NCBI RefSeq assembly: GCF_001638985.1
Contig: NW_017265138.1
Span: forward strand, 1,426,001-1,490,000
Direction of reading: 5' to 3'
Origin: Phycomyces blakesleeanus NRRL 1555(-)
Lineage: Eukaryota > Mucoromycota > Mucoromycetes > Mucorales > Phycomycetaceae
Length of the DNA: 64,000 bases
Below are positions 24,437 through 36,177 of the stretch, one piece after another (position 1 is the stretch's first letter; each line of letters opens with the position of its first letter). A model generated the notes under the pieces. It was given only the letters and a program-made list of their open reading frames with translations. It did no database searches and was not told where the DNA came from. A program made the translations under genes and the position numbers.

Positions 24437-25361
24437 TTATTTCATGGATCCAACAGCACCTTGAGTGAGGAACTGAGTCAAAAGAGCCGATAGGATCTTT
24501 TTCTTTTCGGAAGCCTCGAGGCGTTCAAAGGCAGTATAGACAGAGACACCTATATAACAGGCAGCAAAGAGGTCAATTGATCAGATACATGAGTTTGTTT
24601 TCGACACTCCAGATATAAGTTACCTTTACGATCTCTGATCTGTCCTAATGTCTTTCCAGCCACAGCACCCTAGTACAATATATAAATTAGTATATATTAT
24701 ATTATATTATATTATATTATATTATATTATATTATATTATATACGTGATTTCATCAACTAACTAACCATCAAAGCTCCACCAAAATTGGCCAGAATAAAC
24801 CCAATAACCAATCCTGCTCCAGCACCTAGCATGCGCCACATATAGGTAGGATGTTCCACTTAATAAACCCCATAAAATAAAACAAAACGTTAATACTAGC
24901 ATAAGACACATGTAGCAAGCATGCCTGTTGAACTGACCTTCGTCTTTTAATAACTCTTCAAATGCACTGCTGAACATATTGTGTGCTGTTTCTGAGGAAG
25001 CCGTGGGAGTTGCATGTGTGGCAAAGGGTGTGGAGCCGTGACTTGCTCTGGCCCGATCATAGGCTGCTCTTCTTGATTTATCGCCCAGTGTATGATATGC
25101 GTCTGCTATCAGTTGGAATTGTCTTGTGGCCTCTCGTCGGTCCTCTTCTGATGCGTCTTCTGGTAGTCTGTCTGGATGACTTATCAACGCTTCCTTTTTA
25201 TAGGCTAATTTTTATATATGTTTTTTTTTTGTTATTTCTCATATCCCCTTTTTTTTAAGAATATATTTAAAGGTATAAGATAACATACCTTGGCGGATTT
25301 CTTCTTGAGTTGCTTTTGGACTCACTTTAAGAATTGTGTAATAATCGACAAAATTGCTCAT
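24437..25361 (-). CDS. Membrane-associated J-domain (DnaJ/Hsp40) protein, 196 aa
   Basis: Exons 25361-25289, 25204-24938, 24858-24767, 24669-24624 and 24549-24437; phases close to 196 aa. The J domain occupies about residues 5-75: VDYYTILKVSPKATQEEIRQAYKK, then the catalytic HPD in LISHPDRLP, then FQLIADAYHTLGDKSRRAAYDRAR. J domains stimulate Hsp70 ATPase. The insert after HPD (EDASEEDRREA) is longer than usual. The C-terminal half has a Gly-rich hydrophobic segment (MLGAGAGLVIGFILANFGGALMV), probably one or two membrane passes. A helical tail follows (FERLEASEKKKILSALLTQFL). No Gly/Phe or zinc-finger region, so this is class III/C. Membrane identity is not evident from the sequence. Confidence 0.88.
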
Positions 25362-26422
25362 TGTTTGTGATTTATAATATGTATATATGTCTTAAAGAGA
25401 ATATAAAGAAAGTAGTAAGATGTAGGTAAAATATATTTGCTTGCTTGCTTGCTTGTGAGTAGTCTGATATAAAATATTTAATAAAAGAAGAAGAAGAAGT
25501 TATAAATTTTAAAGAAAAATAATTAAATAAATAAAGGATAATAATGGTATTTCATGCATGTCATTTTTTTGTAGTACAAATTGTGTAGACCAACCTATTT
25601 AGTAAGAATGATATACACAGGATTATTACCACTCTTATTTATTATCATGATTTGATAAAGACTGTGATTGTTGTATATATGTCGTATTATAAAATGAAAT
25701 CTTGCAAATGTAAAACAAATTGAACCAAAGAAAATAAGAATACAACTGTATATTAATTATATGTTGTGAAAGACTAGAAAAATATTGATCACTCACAAGG
25801 CGAGATTTCACGCCATAAAAATAATTCTTGTATCTATGAATTGACTTGGCTCAAATCGGCTTTGCGTTTTGTTTGCCTGGCTAAGCTAAGCTAAGCTAAG
25901 CTAAGCTAAGCTAAGCTAAGCTAAGCTTTAAACTGGATTAGAAATATTTATGATGTAATACACAAATGATGATAGACTAGATATATCATCCTGATTATTA
26001 TTCTATATGCACCTTTTTATTGTGTAGGTTATACATGTATGTTTGTTAGTCAATTAATATAAAAGAAAAGATCAAATATATAAATACTTTATTATTTTTA
26101 AACGAACAAAGATATTTTATCTGGATATCTATATATTTAAAGAAGTAGAAAGATAAAGAGGTGTGATATGTTTACTTTATATATCTTTGTGTGTACACAC
26201 CACTAATTCCACTTTCAATACACCCCTCACAAACACACATACACATGTCTTGAGTGTACGTGACTGAGTATACACGAGTGTCTATGCCTTTATATTTAAT
26301 GGGTGTGATTGAGGGTGAGTAGGTGTGCTTGTGTTTAGAATAAGAATAATAATAAGAATAATAGTAAGTTCAAGTATGAGTGAGGGTAAGAATTTAAAGT
26401 TAGTTATATATCTTTCTATCTT
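25362..26422. other. Intergenic with CTAAG pentanucleotide repeat
   Basis: Upstream DNA of the J-protein gene and 3' flank of the deacetylase-like gene. It holds nine perfect CTAAG copies at 25881-25926 and an AGGGTGAG/GTGTG-rich stretch at 26160-26400. No gene seen. Confidence 0.6.
25881..25926. repeat. CTAAG pentanucleotide repeat, nine copies
   Basis: Nine perfect head-to-tail CTAAG units. Pentanucleotide repeats recur in this window (ATTAT at 24690-24740, ATAAT at 33131-33165, AATTC at 28881-28917 and 14947-14971). Confidence 0.9.
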
Positions 26423-28385
26423 CTAGAGCCAGAGAGCCAAGGAAAATCCAATGATTAAAAGAATGTGGGCTTTTAGAGGAGAGCCAATGACACCATCACT
26501 ACGATGTGATTTTGAAATCTTTGATTTTGCGGCCTCTGCCTTGGCAGCCTCGATCACTTCTTCGGGTATGTCTTTCTGGCCTTGTGAATAACCAGCCGTA
26601 TTAAACGCATACTTGTCAGCGACATATTCTCTGCTTTCTGCACCTATAATGAAAATGAAAATGAAAATAAAAGGGCAGAGGAGAAAAGAAATTTTTGTTT
26701 TTCTCAGTAATACGATTCAAGCAGAAATGAAACACTCGCTCACTAATAATTTCTCTTATATATATATATATAAATAAGAGTAAAAGCAAGAGTAACTTAC
26801 TCTTCTTGTATGGCTTTGGATCATTCAAGCACCCATCGAGTCTGACCATGGTGTAGCCTTCCTTATTGATTGTGTCAATGACGTGGGGTACACCAATAGA
26901 CGATCCGGTGTCGGGAATGTCGTACTGGATCGAAATAAAAGAGCCCTTTGCATCATAGGTGTCCTTTTGGCTGTGGAAGGCTTCCGAATATACAGCCGCG
27001 ACCGAATCAGGTCCAATTGGTGCTCGTTTTTGATAATCTTTGCTGTCAAGGTTGTGACCGACCAAGATAAATCCAAGATCGTCAAGAATGGCCTCTGTCT
27101 TGAAATCCTTTTTTGGGGTATAATGTAATCGAACGTATTTGGGTGCAACATGAATAAGGGTCTCTATGATCCGAGCATCGTTGATAATGTCCTTTCGAAT
27201 CTCATCCTCTGACAGGGAAGCAGAGTCATCATTCTTGACACGATATGTCATGCCAATAAAGTGTCCACCATTGTAGATATTCTGAGCCACCATTGCATAT
27301 TGTTGTGTGTAGAGCCTACCAACAAGACGATATCAGTGGCGATAATTATGATGATGGTCTTTCATTTCTTGGTCTGTTTCCACTTTATCATATAGACAGA
27401 CAGCCAAAGAAAAGAAAAGCAAGTTGCTTACCATGTAGCATTGATAAAAAAGTTCGCGTGTGCACCTGCATCATTAAGTTGATGAACAATCTTTGCTGTT
27501 GCATCACTAGGTCCCTCGCTCTATTAACATTTTCAAAGAAGTTATTAATTAAATAGCCACCGCCCCTTTCTTTCATGTAAATGCACACACACAGACACAC
27601 ACATAGACACAAATATGAAGAACAAGAATTCTTGACTTACATAAGTCACTGCAATCTGGCCTTGAGTTCTACATCCGGTCACAAGAGGAGGATGAGGTCT
27701 GGCAGGCGACGGAGGTTGTTCGACAGTGACAGCAGCAACCGCAATACTTTCTACGGGCGTGTTTTCGACTTTTGAAAATCCAAGAAATAAAATTTAATTA
27801 ATAAATTAATAACAATCAAAGCCAAAGCCAAAGTCAAAGCCAAAACCTTCCGATATTTGTTTTTTATGTGTGTGTATCTGTATGTATGGATGCATGCTGA
27901 TTTACAAAGGACTTGCCTTGTTTCGAGCTATCTTTGGGATCAGGTAAAGAACTAGCGCTGGTGTTTGTTTCATTGTCTTCTTCTGTTACTATTGGTTCTA
28001 CAGAGACTTTTATAGGACTTGGAGAAACATTTGGTGATTCTGAACCAATTAAAGCAGACTGGATCAATTCATTCGATTGTTGATTGGGTTCGGCAAGGTA
28101 TTGGCTCTGATAAGACATGGGAAGATTTCCCACATCGTCTTCAGATACTGTTATTCCATTATCTTGAATTGCAGGCTGAACGTTACTGATACTTGTGCTG
28201 GCCAGAGTATCTGATATTGCAAGCACATTTGATATAATTGAAAGTAAAACTGCAAATGCTATAAGAGTTACAATATATAAATATTGCGTACAAAATTAAA
28301 TGATTGCTTTTTTTTCGCACACACACACACACAGAAATAATTTACCTATAAAGCAACTGCTAAATGAACCAAATTTACTCGGCAT
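26423..28385 (-). CDS. Polysaccharide-deacetylase-like (NodB fold) GPI protein, probably inactive, 444 aa
   Basis: Exons 28385-28346, 28258-27917, 27768-27641, 27520-27432, 27315-26801 and 26643-26423; phases close. A signal peptide (hydrophobic AFAVLLSIISNVLA) is followed by a Ser/Thr/Pro/Asp linker to about residue 125. The NodB-like domain then starts at IAVTYSEGPSDATAKIVHQL (about residues 167-186) and HANFFINATW. NodB enzymes remove acetyl groups from chitin-like polymers using a D-H-H metal triad. Here motif 1 (TFDDGP in active enzymes) is TYSEGP (169-174), motif 2 (HTxxH) is GGHFIGMTYRVK without His ligands, and the C-terminal catalytic His region reads SFISIQYDIP. The GHNLDSKDY segment keeps the motif-4 pattern. 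The C terminus is hydrophobic (AHILLIIGFSLALWL), as in GPI signals. Probable chitin-binding or regulatory pseudoenzyme of the wall. Intron 2 is GC-AG (CAAG then GCAAGT). Confidence 0.85.
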
Positions 28386-29641
28386 GACAGAGTTCAATAT
28401 AGTGAAAGCTCCTTTTTGTTCTTTATATACTTTTCTTTTGTTGCTGTTACTGCTGTTATTGTTGAAAATAAAACAAAACAAAGGTATAAGCGTGCGTCTA
28501 ATGTATGTGGGTATCAAATATAGTCAACACCCAAAATAATAATAATGAATAATGAAAAATAATAAAATAAAGATAAAGAAGAAGAGCAAAAAGATTGAAT
28601 ATATTTTCTTTCCAGTTTCTGAAAGGAAATCCAATTTGATTTGCATTCCTTGTTGTTAAGGTAGCCAGCTATGTAATTTCACTGCGTACCAAAAGCAAAA
28701 AAAAAGTAATAATATATTAACAATTATAACAATTGGTTTTTTTTTGGCTGTCTACATTCTATTCGCTACCACCACTTCTTGTTCCTTTAAATCCTATATG
28801 TATATATGTATTTTTTTTGTTTCTTTTCAATTATCAAAAAAAAGAGTATTATTATTTGAAAATCCCTCTTTTTCTTTCTTTAATTCAATTTAATTCAATT
28901 CAATTCAATTCAATTCAACTAGTTTAGTTTAGTGAGCTGATATTTTGCTATGATTATAATATCCATACTATTAATATTAATATGAATAATTAAAGAATTT
29001 ATTTGCAACTTTCTTATTCTTATTCATTATTGACAGAACACCAAATGCTAATGGTACTAATGGTACTAATATTAATTAATTACAAGTTAGTTAAATGATA
29101 GGCGCCTTTGTCAAGCCTTTGGCTGATATTTGAATAACAAAAAAAAAGATTGACAAAGAAAGAAAATCCAATTTGTTCTTTGGATTATAGACTGTTATTT
29201 ATCTCTTTTATATATAGATAATAAATAATTGGAAATAATAATAATAATAATAAAAGAAATAGTCGATTACCTATGAAGCTCATGCCGGTAAAAATGATTA
29301 TAGAAAATGATTGATTACACTGCATATTATTATTATTATTATTATTATTGTTGTTGTTGTTGTTGATGCTAATGATGGTTAATAGCAATATAGAGGAAGA
29401 CAATAAGAAAAAATAAAATGAAAGAAAACAAAAACAAGAAAACAAAAAACAAAATAAATATATAAAGGAAGAAAGAAAGAAAGAAAGAGATAACATGAAG
29501 AAGAAGTAGGTATTTTTTTGTTTTGGTGTTTTGTTCTTTGGTTTCAAGAACCAAGTGCAAGGTAATAGAGCTAAAGAAGAAGACTAAAGCCAAACAAAAG
29601 ATTTCTCTCTTGCCTACTGTTTTTTTTTCAAGCTCTTATTA
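28386..29641. other. Intergenic, AT-rich
   Basis: Upstream DNA of the deacetylase-like gene and 3' flank of the Rab-GAP gene. AATTC, ATTA and GTT repeats are present. Open frames here are runs of Asn, Phe or Leu from microsatellites, and I support no gene. Confidence 0.55.
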
Positions 29642-32600
29642 CTAGATAGCACCGTCATCAGAATCATCCGAATCGTCTCCATATTCCTTTAACAAACGAT
29701 CCACTTCTTCCATAACGTCTTCCCCTTCATCTTCATTATATTCTTCGTCGTCGTCATCAACATCACCATCTTGTTCATCGGAATCCACACCCAAGTCCTT
29801 GTCGGATTCCTCGTGCTCTACCGATTTGATCGGCAACTTCTTCTGGTCAAATTCATTGTCTGTAATTTTTTCCACAACAACCTCGGTGGTATCCTTGACA
29901 AGTTCATTTTCCTCTTGTTTTGGTACGATATCTTGCGTCACATTCACAATCTCCACAGCAGGCTCAATGAAGTCTGTCATATCAGCCGGCTCATCCTCTT
30001 CCTCTGTTCCTGCTATTGTTACAACAGAAGTAGCAGCAGCAGCAACCGTGGCCACAGTTGCCATTGCTACCATGTCATCACTCTTTAGACTCTCAGAATT
30101 TTTGACATCTTTATCCAAAGACTTGTCGGTTGGGTCCAGCTTGTCGATTGGAATCACAGGATCAGATGAGAGCGAAGGAGTACTCATTGCAGATGAAGAC
30201 GATGTAATGGCAGATGTTTTTGAAGGAGTTGGGGACATGGCCATTGATCTCATTTGAATACGTCCGTTGGCGGCCAATTTCGCGCCTGTTGCAAAAAGAC
30301 CATCAAAGATCTCCTTTCCAAAGCTACGTTGTTTTTCTACGGGTTTTTCAGCAAGTTCGATGGTTTGAGCAAATTCATGGTCGAAGAATTGTTCGAGTAT
30401 TTCGTTTGCAAATACAATCATTCTAAATATTTTTTTTTTTAAAAAAAGAAGTTTAAATATACAGCAAACACACAAGTATTATAATTATTAATGATAATCT
30501 ACACATCTGTTTCTTACCTTAATGATGCTACGGACAAGTACTTTTCTCCATCTTCAATCGCATCAGTTTCTTGCTTTGTTTCAGAGTATTCAAATGCATT
30601 GTGCAAAAATGTAGATACGGCGTTCAGATGGGATTCATCCGACGTATTTCTGAATAACCACAGCAAGGTTTCCGAAAACTGCAAGATTTCTTCTTTGGAG
30701 AGGTAGCCGTCTTGATCCACATCATGAAGATCAAAAAATAGCTTGATTTGTGAATTGTGATCACCTTTTACAATTGAACCAATACCGATAATAACATCCT
30801 AACAAAACCAAAAAATAATAATAAGTATTTTGGTTTTGGTTTTGGTTTTGGTTTTGACATATAGGTATTTAATATAATTTAATATAATTTAAGTTTAGTT
30901 GAATTTAATCGATTTCATATAAATGTCATGTCATTTTCAAATCTATAGATCTTTACCTGAAGACTCAAACTATTCATATTATTGGTGTCGAATTGCTTAA
31001 ACAGGCGATTCATAAAATGGCTAGACACCTTGGCTTGTCTTTCCTGATCAAATGCCTGATCATCCGAAGAAAGCTTGGCCCATTTGGCAAACGAACACAT
31101 CAGGAGCTCAAATGAAGCTTGGTCCACACGCGAGTCGTAGCGCGGTTGTTGTTTTTGTTCATTGGTCACCTTTTTGTAGTAAAGTACATTGTAAAACTTA
31201 TCATAGACTATACTTTGTTCCTCCTTGGTCAGGTTTCCAGAGTGGTCTAGGTTTCGAAGAGCAGAGCGTTTTGTGAAGGATCCGATCCCAGCTACCACCT
31301 TTGGTTGGTGGGATCGGCGAAGTTCGGTGATCTTTTCGCCAGTGATGCCATTGAATTCTCTGTAAGCGACCAAGAGTAATGCATTGAATTTCTAGATAGA
31401 TAAACAAAGAGAGGTAGACAGGTTTTTAAATAAAATTAATATTTGCATCGTAGTTTCCAATTGTATATATAAGCAACTTACAGTCAATGTACGAGCTTTT
31501 GGACTAGGTGAGTCGGGATATAGAGGGTCGTCCAAGGTATTGAAGTAAGACTTTAGTATATTGATAAAGGCACCGTCGTCAGTAGCCTGCATCAATTCAT
31601 CGCCATTGATCTTTAGAATGGCTGTTTATAAATGAGCAATATAAAACGATGTATGTTAGATTTGTTAACGAACATGTAATAAGCACATTTTATACAAATA
31701 TATATTCTCTCAAATAAATAAGAAAAGATAATAATTGTGGTGTTATAAATCAACTTACCAAGACTATGATTATTACGATAATGATTATTATTATTATTAT
31801 AAACGTGCAAGACATATACATATGTTTTAAAGACAAAACAGAAAATGGTTATTAAAATAAGATTATCTGGCCCAATTTGCTTTCTCTGTTTATTTTTCAA
31901 CTTTATATATAATATAGATATCAAAAGAGAACTTACCCTATCTGAAAGAGAATTCTAGGACCATCCATAAAGAAACAATCAAGGACTCTGAATGCATACA
32001 TCAATGGCATCGAGTTGATGTACAGACTCAAGAACCAGGGAAGGCAGGCCACAGATAGTTGAATGTCTGCCTTTTTGAAGTGATTGAAAAGAACAGGCAT
32101 GGTGGTTTCGAGCAAAAGTTCAAAGATGATCTGATCAAGTAGAGCACCATACATTGATGTACTGTAGTAACCTGGAAGCATTTCATCACACAGTACACTC
32201 AATGTGAAAAACGCTTGTTCTTCACTCATGTATCTAGAATAATATAGAAAAAAAAAAGTTTAATTCAATTGAATTGGCTTTTTTTTTAATTCTGTTGCTA
32301 TGAGATATAAAAATAAAACTTACATCAAGATAGCGGATGTAACAATATTCATGGCCTGGCAATAGCCTAGTTCGGGATCTTTCCAAGAATAAGCAGTCAA
32401 AACACGACGGAGACTGTCAATGCCTTGAGGGGTCTGATAAGCTGAATATTCTGGTAGAGATCTATTATATTCTCAAGATGTTAATATATGCATACAATAT
32501 ATCTCTTGTTATCTATACTCATTAATTCAATTCAATTCAATTACCTATTAAGGTCCTTTTCAATTTCTTCACGACTCAATGAATTCTTGTCCTTGTTTTC

Positions 32601-35502
32601 TTCGAGTAGCCTCTCATACAACCCTTGGTTCATAAACCGTTGGTAGATTGCACCCGAACATGTTTCCCATAATTCACCTCGGAGTCGATTAGGTAATCCA
32701 AAGCGAACAAGTTTAGCAAACCTAGGAGTTTTTACCACCGTCAGATTACGACCGTGTTCTATTCGATTATGATTATTGTTATGATGTGTAAACACAAAAA
32801 AGAAATACAGAAAAAAAAATCATGTAAATTTCACAATATATACACACACACACATATATATATATATATTCTTTCTTATTTGTACCTAAAAAGATCTTTT
32901 TCCATTCGCGCATCTTGGCTCTATCTTTTAGTTTCTTGGGATCTCCAGGGAATTCAAACAAAAGTCCAAGACCACCAGGAATGGCGTCAAATTCTTCAGG
33001 CGTCTTGTTGTTCACCAGGGCTTCAGAAGCACATGTGGTCATAAACTGTTTCATCATCTTCATAAATTTGATCTGTTGTCGCAGATTTGTAGTCAATTCG
33101 GTCGAAAACGTATCATACTCTTGCTTCGTGCTAATATAATATAATATAATATAATATAATATAATAGAATAGATAGTATCCACCCCAAAATGCACACACA
33201 AACAGTTAGAAAAATAACAGCAATAATCAAAGAAAAAAAAAGAGAAAAAGAGCAGAAATTCTCACTTACACATTCAAATGAAATACTACTGTCCCATGAT
33301 GCCAGTTTACCAGTTTGATTGAAAAGACATGGTCTTTGTCAGAAACTCGTTCTACACGACGGATTGCATAAAGCGGAAGGACGGTTTCAAAGAATAATCC
33401 CTTTTCAGTTGAGCTAAAGGTCAAGAAGGATTCCGACAGAGAAAGTTGTCCGGTGTAAAGTACAGTTTTGGTAGTCGTCTTGTGTTTTTCGGCCTCTTTC
33501 TTTTCGTCTTTTGAGGTTTCATTATTACTGCTTTTAGTGCTTTCAGGACTACCACGGCCATCAGGACTATCAGATTTGGTATTATTACTATTGCTATCGG
33601 CGGTGATAGTGGGCGACTCTTTATTCTTCTTTTTATTGGTTATCGCTGCTGCTTTGTTAGACCTTGAGTTAGTTTCAATTGATTCTGGGTCTCTTTCTTC
33701 TTCTACAGGGTGTGATGCGTTCACTTGGTGAATAAGGTGTTCGGTATTTGGTAAATGGAAACGTGCTCTAAACTTCTCGTCTCGTTTCTGCGCTTCGAGG
33801 TTGGTTTTGAGAGGCTGGACGAGTTTGTGGATATCCGACAGAGCCAAGACCGTTTGTTTTGTGCCCAGCAGTTGATCCTGATGATTGTGATGATTTCCGT
33901 CAATAGTACCATTTCTATTATTGATATCAATTGAAATCTCGCTGCCTGGTGATTGTTCGAGAGCAGTGTTCTTCAATAGACGCTGCATAGCCAAGGCAGT
34001 CAATTGAACAAGGATCTCAAATACCTTGAATTATCACACACACATACATATATACATTAGCCGTGTGATTCAATACATGTTATTCTCTTACTATCCATAC
34101 ACTTACCTCGTCACGCTTGAAAAGATTTGAAAAGAAATGCTAACATAAATAAAAGAAGATTTTTTTGTTAATATTACTATTGAAGAAATGAATTTTTTTT
34201 ATTTGACTTACTTCTGTTTTATCACTCAAGACAATCTTGATTGCATCTGAAAATACTCCACGTTTTGATTTCTCTTTTTTGATGTCTTGGCAATCTTTGA
34301 GTTCAATTAATAGTTTGGTTTCATATCCAAGGATATACGAATAGAATGCAATATAGTTTTCACTAATATATAGCCATCCTTGACTGGTCATTCGATTGGT
34401 GTGGTATGCACATGAATAGTCTAAAGAACGAATAAGCATATTAAAGATCGTTTTTTAATATTAAAATTGATTGATCAAATAAACTCACAGTTCACCAGTC
34501 GTTCAGTTGCAGGAACATTAAAGGTCTGCCGAAAACTGCGTGATGCGTTTCTGACCTTTTCATCTGCCGAAATTTCGTCTGTCCCTGCGTCTATTTAACC
34601 AATTGGAGTAAAGAATACACAAATCAACGATAAGCACACATGTACATATATAAATATAAATGGGATTCTTGTGATTTCACTTTATAATAATAATAGTAAT
34701 AATAATAATAAAGCCCGTGTTTTCTTCTTCTATATATATATATATATATATATATTTACTACTACAATAGTAATAATAATGACCTTTTCGCGTGACAATT
34801 GAATTGATCTTGGTGACTAGAAACACTTCCTTTTCAGTGTCTTCAAGGTTTGTCAATAGATTGAGAAGATTGTCTGCCAAGGAAATATCAATTGCAAGGA
34901 TTAAAATTAAAATTAAAATCAAAATCAAAATTAAAATCGAAATCGAAATCGAAATCGAAATCAATTAATATCTTGTACAATTTTAACAAACAAACAAACA
35001 AACAAATAAATTATACATATATAAGATTATTATCATTTTATTTACCTTGTAGCCAATTCCAAGCCAGATCTACCTGCTTTTCTGTTTCTGCGGCAACAAT
35101 CTGTAGACAGGCTCCGTTGGGCTTACGATACAAGATACGAAAAGGTGCTTGTTTCGTGTCAAGACTAACAAACAAACAAAAGAAAAGGCACACACAGATA
35201 CATGCAGATTTTACGTTGATAAGAACCAGAAAAAGAAAAACTCAATCTATTAAACAGCAAAAGCAACTATAGCTACAACTATAACTACGATAAAATAAAA
35301 TAAAAGAAAAGAAAGACAATGTTGTTTCTTACACACTCTGGAGGGTGCCCAATACACTTCGAAAGAGAGCGTTTCTCTGAGTCTTTGTTCGTTGAAGATA
35401 GAACTGGTCGTTTTCCTTTACAGTTGTCCAAAAAGGACTGACAGGAGAATCGATATTGGTTGGAAGCGTGAAAGATGTGAATGAAGGATGAGTAGTTGAC
35501 AT
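29642..35502 (-). CDS. GRAM-TBC-EF-hand Rab GTPase-activating protein, 1337 aa, 16 exons
   Basis: Exons: 35502-35333, 35164-35046, 34873-34784, 34590-34489, 34420-34212, 34139-34107, 34024-33270, 33130-32886, 32758-32545, 32461-32324, 32233-31937, 31763-31759 (5 nt), 31621-31482, 31391-30957, 30798-30518 and 30422-29642. The family is TBC1D8/9-like, Gyp2 in yeast. Domain order: GRAM 1 ([20 protein letters not shown]), GRAM 2 ([19 protein letters not shown]), then TBC from about residue 595 ([16 protein letters not shown]). Both catalytic fingers are present: IEKDLNR (640-646, Arg finger R646, codon split by an intron) and YCQ (679-681), so GAP activity on a Rab is expected. The EF-hand region includes a canonical loop [12 protein letters not shown] (about 1010-1021) and [12 protein letters not shown]. 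The C-terminal tail is acidic with a closing helix ([19 protein letters not shown]). The 5-nt exon TCTTG is required to keep the frame. Confidence 0.92.
31759..31763 (-). other. Five-base microexon (exon 12 of the Rab-GAP gene)
   Basis: The minus strand reads ATCATAG then TCTTG then GTAAGTTG, a perfect acceptor and donor around five bases. It joins exon 11 (ending CAG ATA GG) to exon 13 (starting CC ATT CTA AAG), giving Gly791-Leu792-Ala793. The spliced protein reads FQIGLAILKING, which fits the TBC-domain consensus. Skipping it gives GGC CAT ... CGA TGA, an early stop. Confidence 0.85.
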
Positions 35503-35598
35503 GAAGGTTGAATGTCAAGAAAAAGTAGAAGAAACAAAGAGAGAGAAAGAGAGAGACAAATAGAAGAAATTAAAAAATAATAATAAGAATTGTGTTAA

Positions 35599-35639
<41 letters not shown>

Positions 35640-36177
35640 AGGAAAAAGAAAGAAGAGCAAGAGTGAAATGCGAGAGGGCTAAAGAGTAGAAAGCAGCGAC
35701 GGTCTTTGCCTGTTTAGGAAATGCAGCACCATAAAAATTTCATCCAGCCAAAAAAGAAAAAGAAAAGAGAAAGAACTGGCACAATTATGAATTATTGTCA
35801 TTTCTTGGAACTTCTTGGAACTTTATTGTAACTTCTTGTAATTCTGCTGTAGTTGTTTAGATTGATTGAATTTTTGGTTTTTTCTATGTTTCAAAAACAC
35901 ATATAAAGAAGACTTGATTGAATACTAAAAAAAAAATAAAGCAAAAAGAAACTAATTTGATCCCTCTTTTCCTTATAGACAAAAAGTATATTCTTTTTAT
36001 ATTCTTTTTTTTTATTATTCTTTTTTTTGTTGTTGTTTCAATTTAAATAAAAGAGATCAATTTTGTGTTTTCAATTTTTCTTTACAAAAAAATTAAATAA
36101 CTCTTTCTTTCTTTCTTTCCTTCTTTCTTTATATTTTTTTTTAATATGTAATATAAATATTTTTTATTTTGGTTGCT
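35503..36177. other. Intergenic: Rab-GAP promoter and eL19 3' flank
   Basis: Contains a GA/AG repeat tract (35540-35660) just upstream of the Rab-GAP start, and T-rich, CTTT-rich sequence downstream of eL19. No gene. Confidence 0.6.

Noticed and set aside
28926..29547. Asn- and Phe-rich open frames
   Set aside because: Products of ATT/GTT microsatellites; no protein-like composition.
31622..31936. Direct splicing of exon 11 to exon 13 of the Rab-GAP gene
   Set aside because: It gives a frameshift and stop after about nine codons. The microexon restores the expected TBC sequence.
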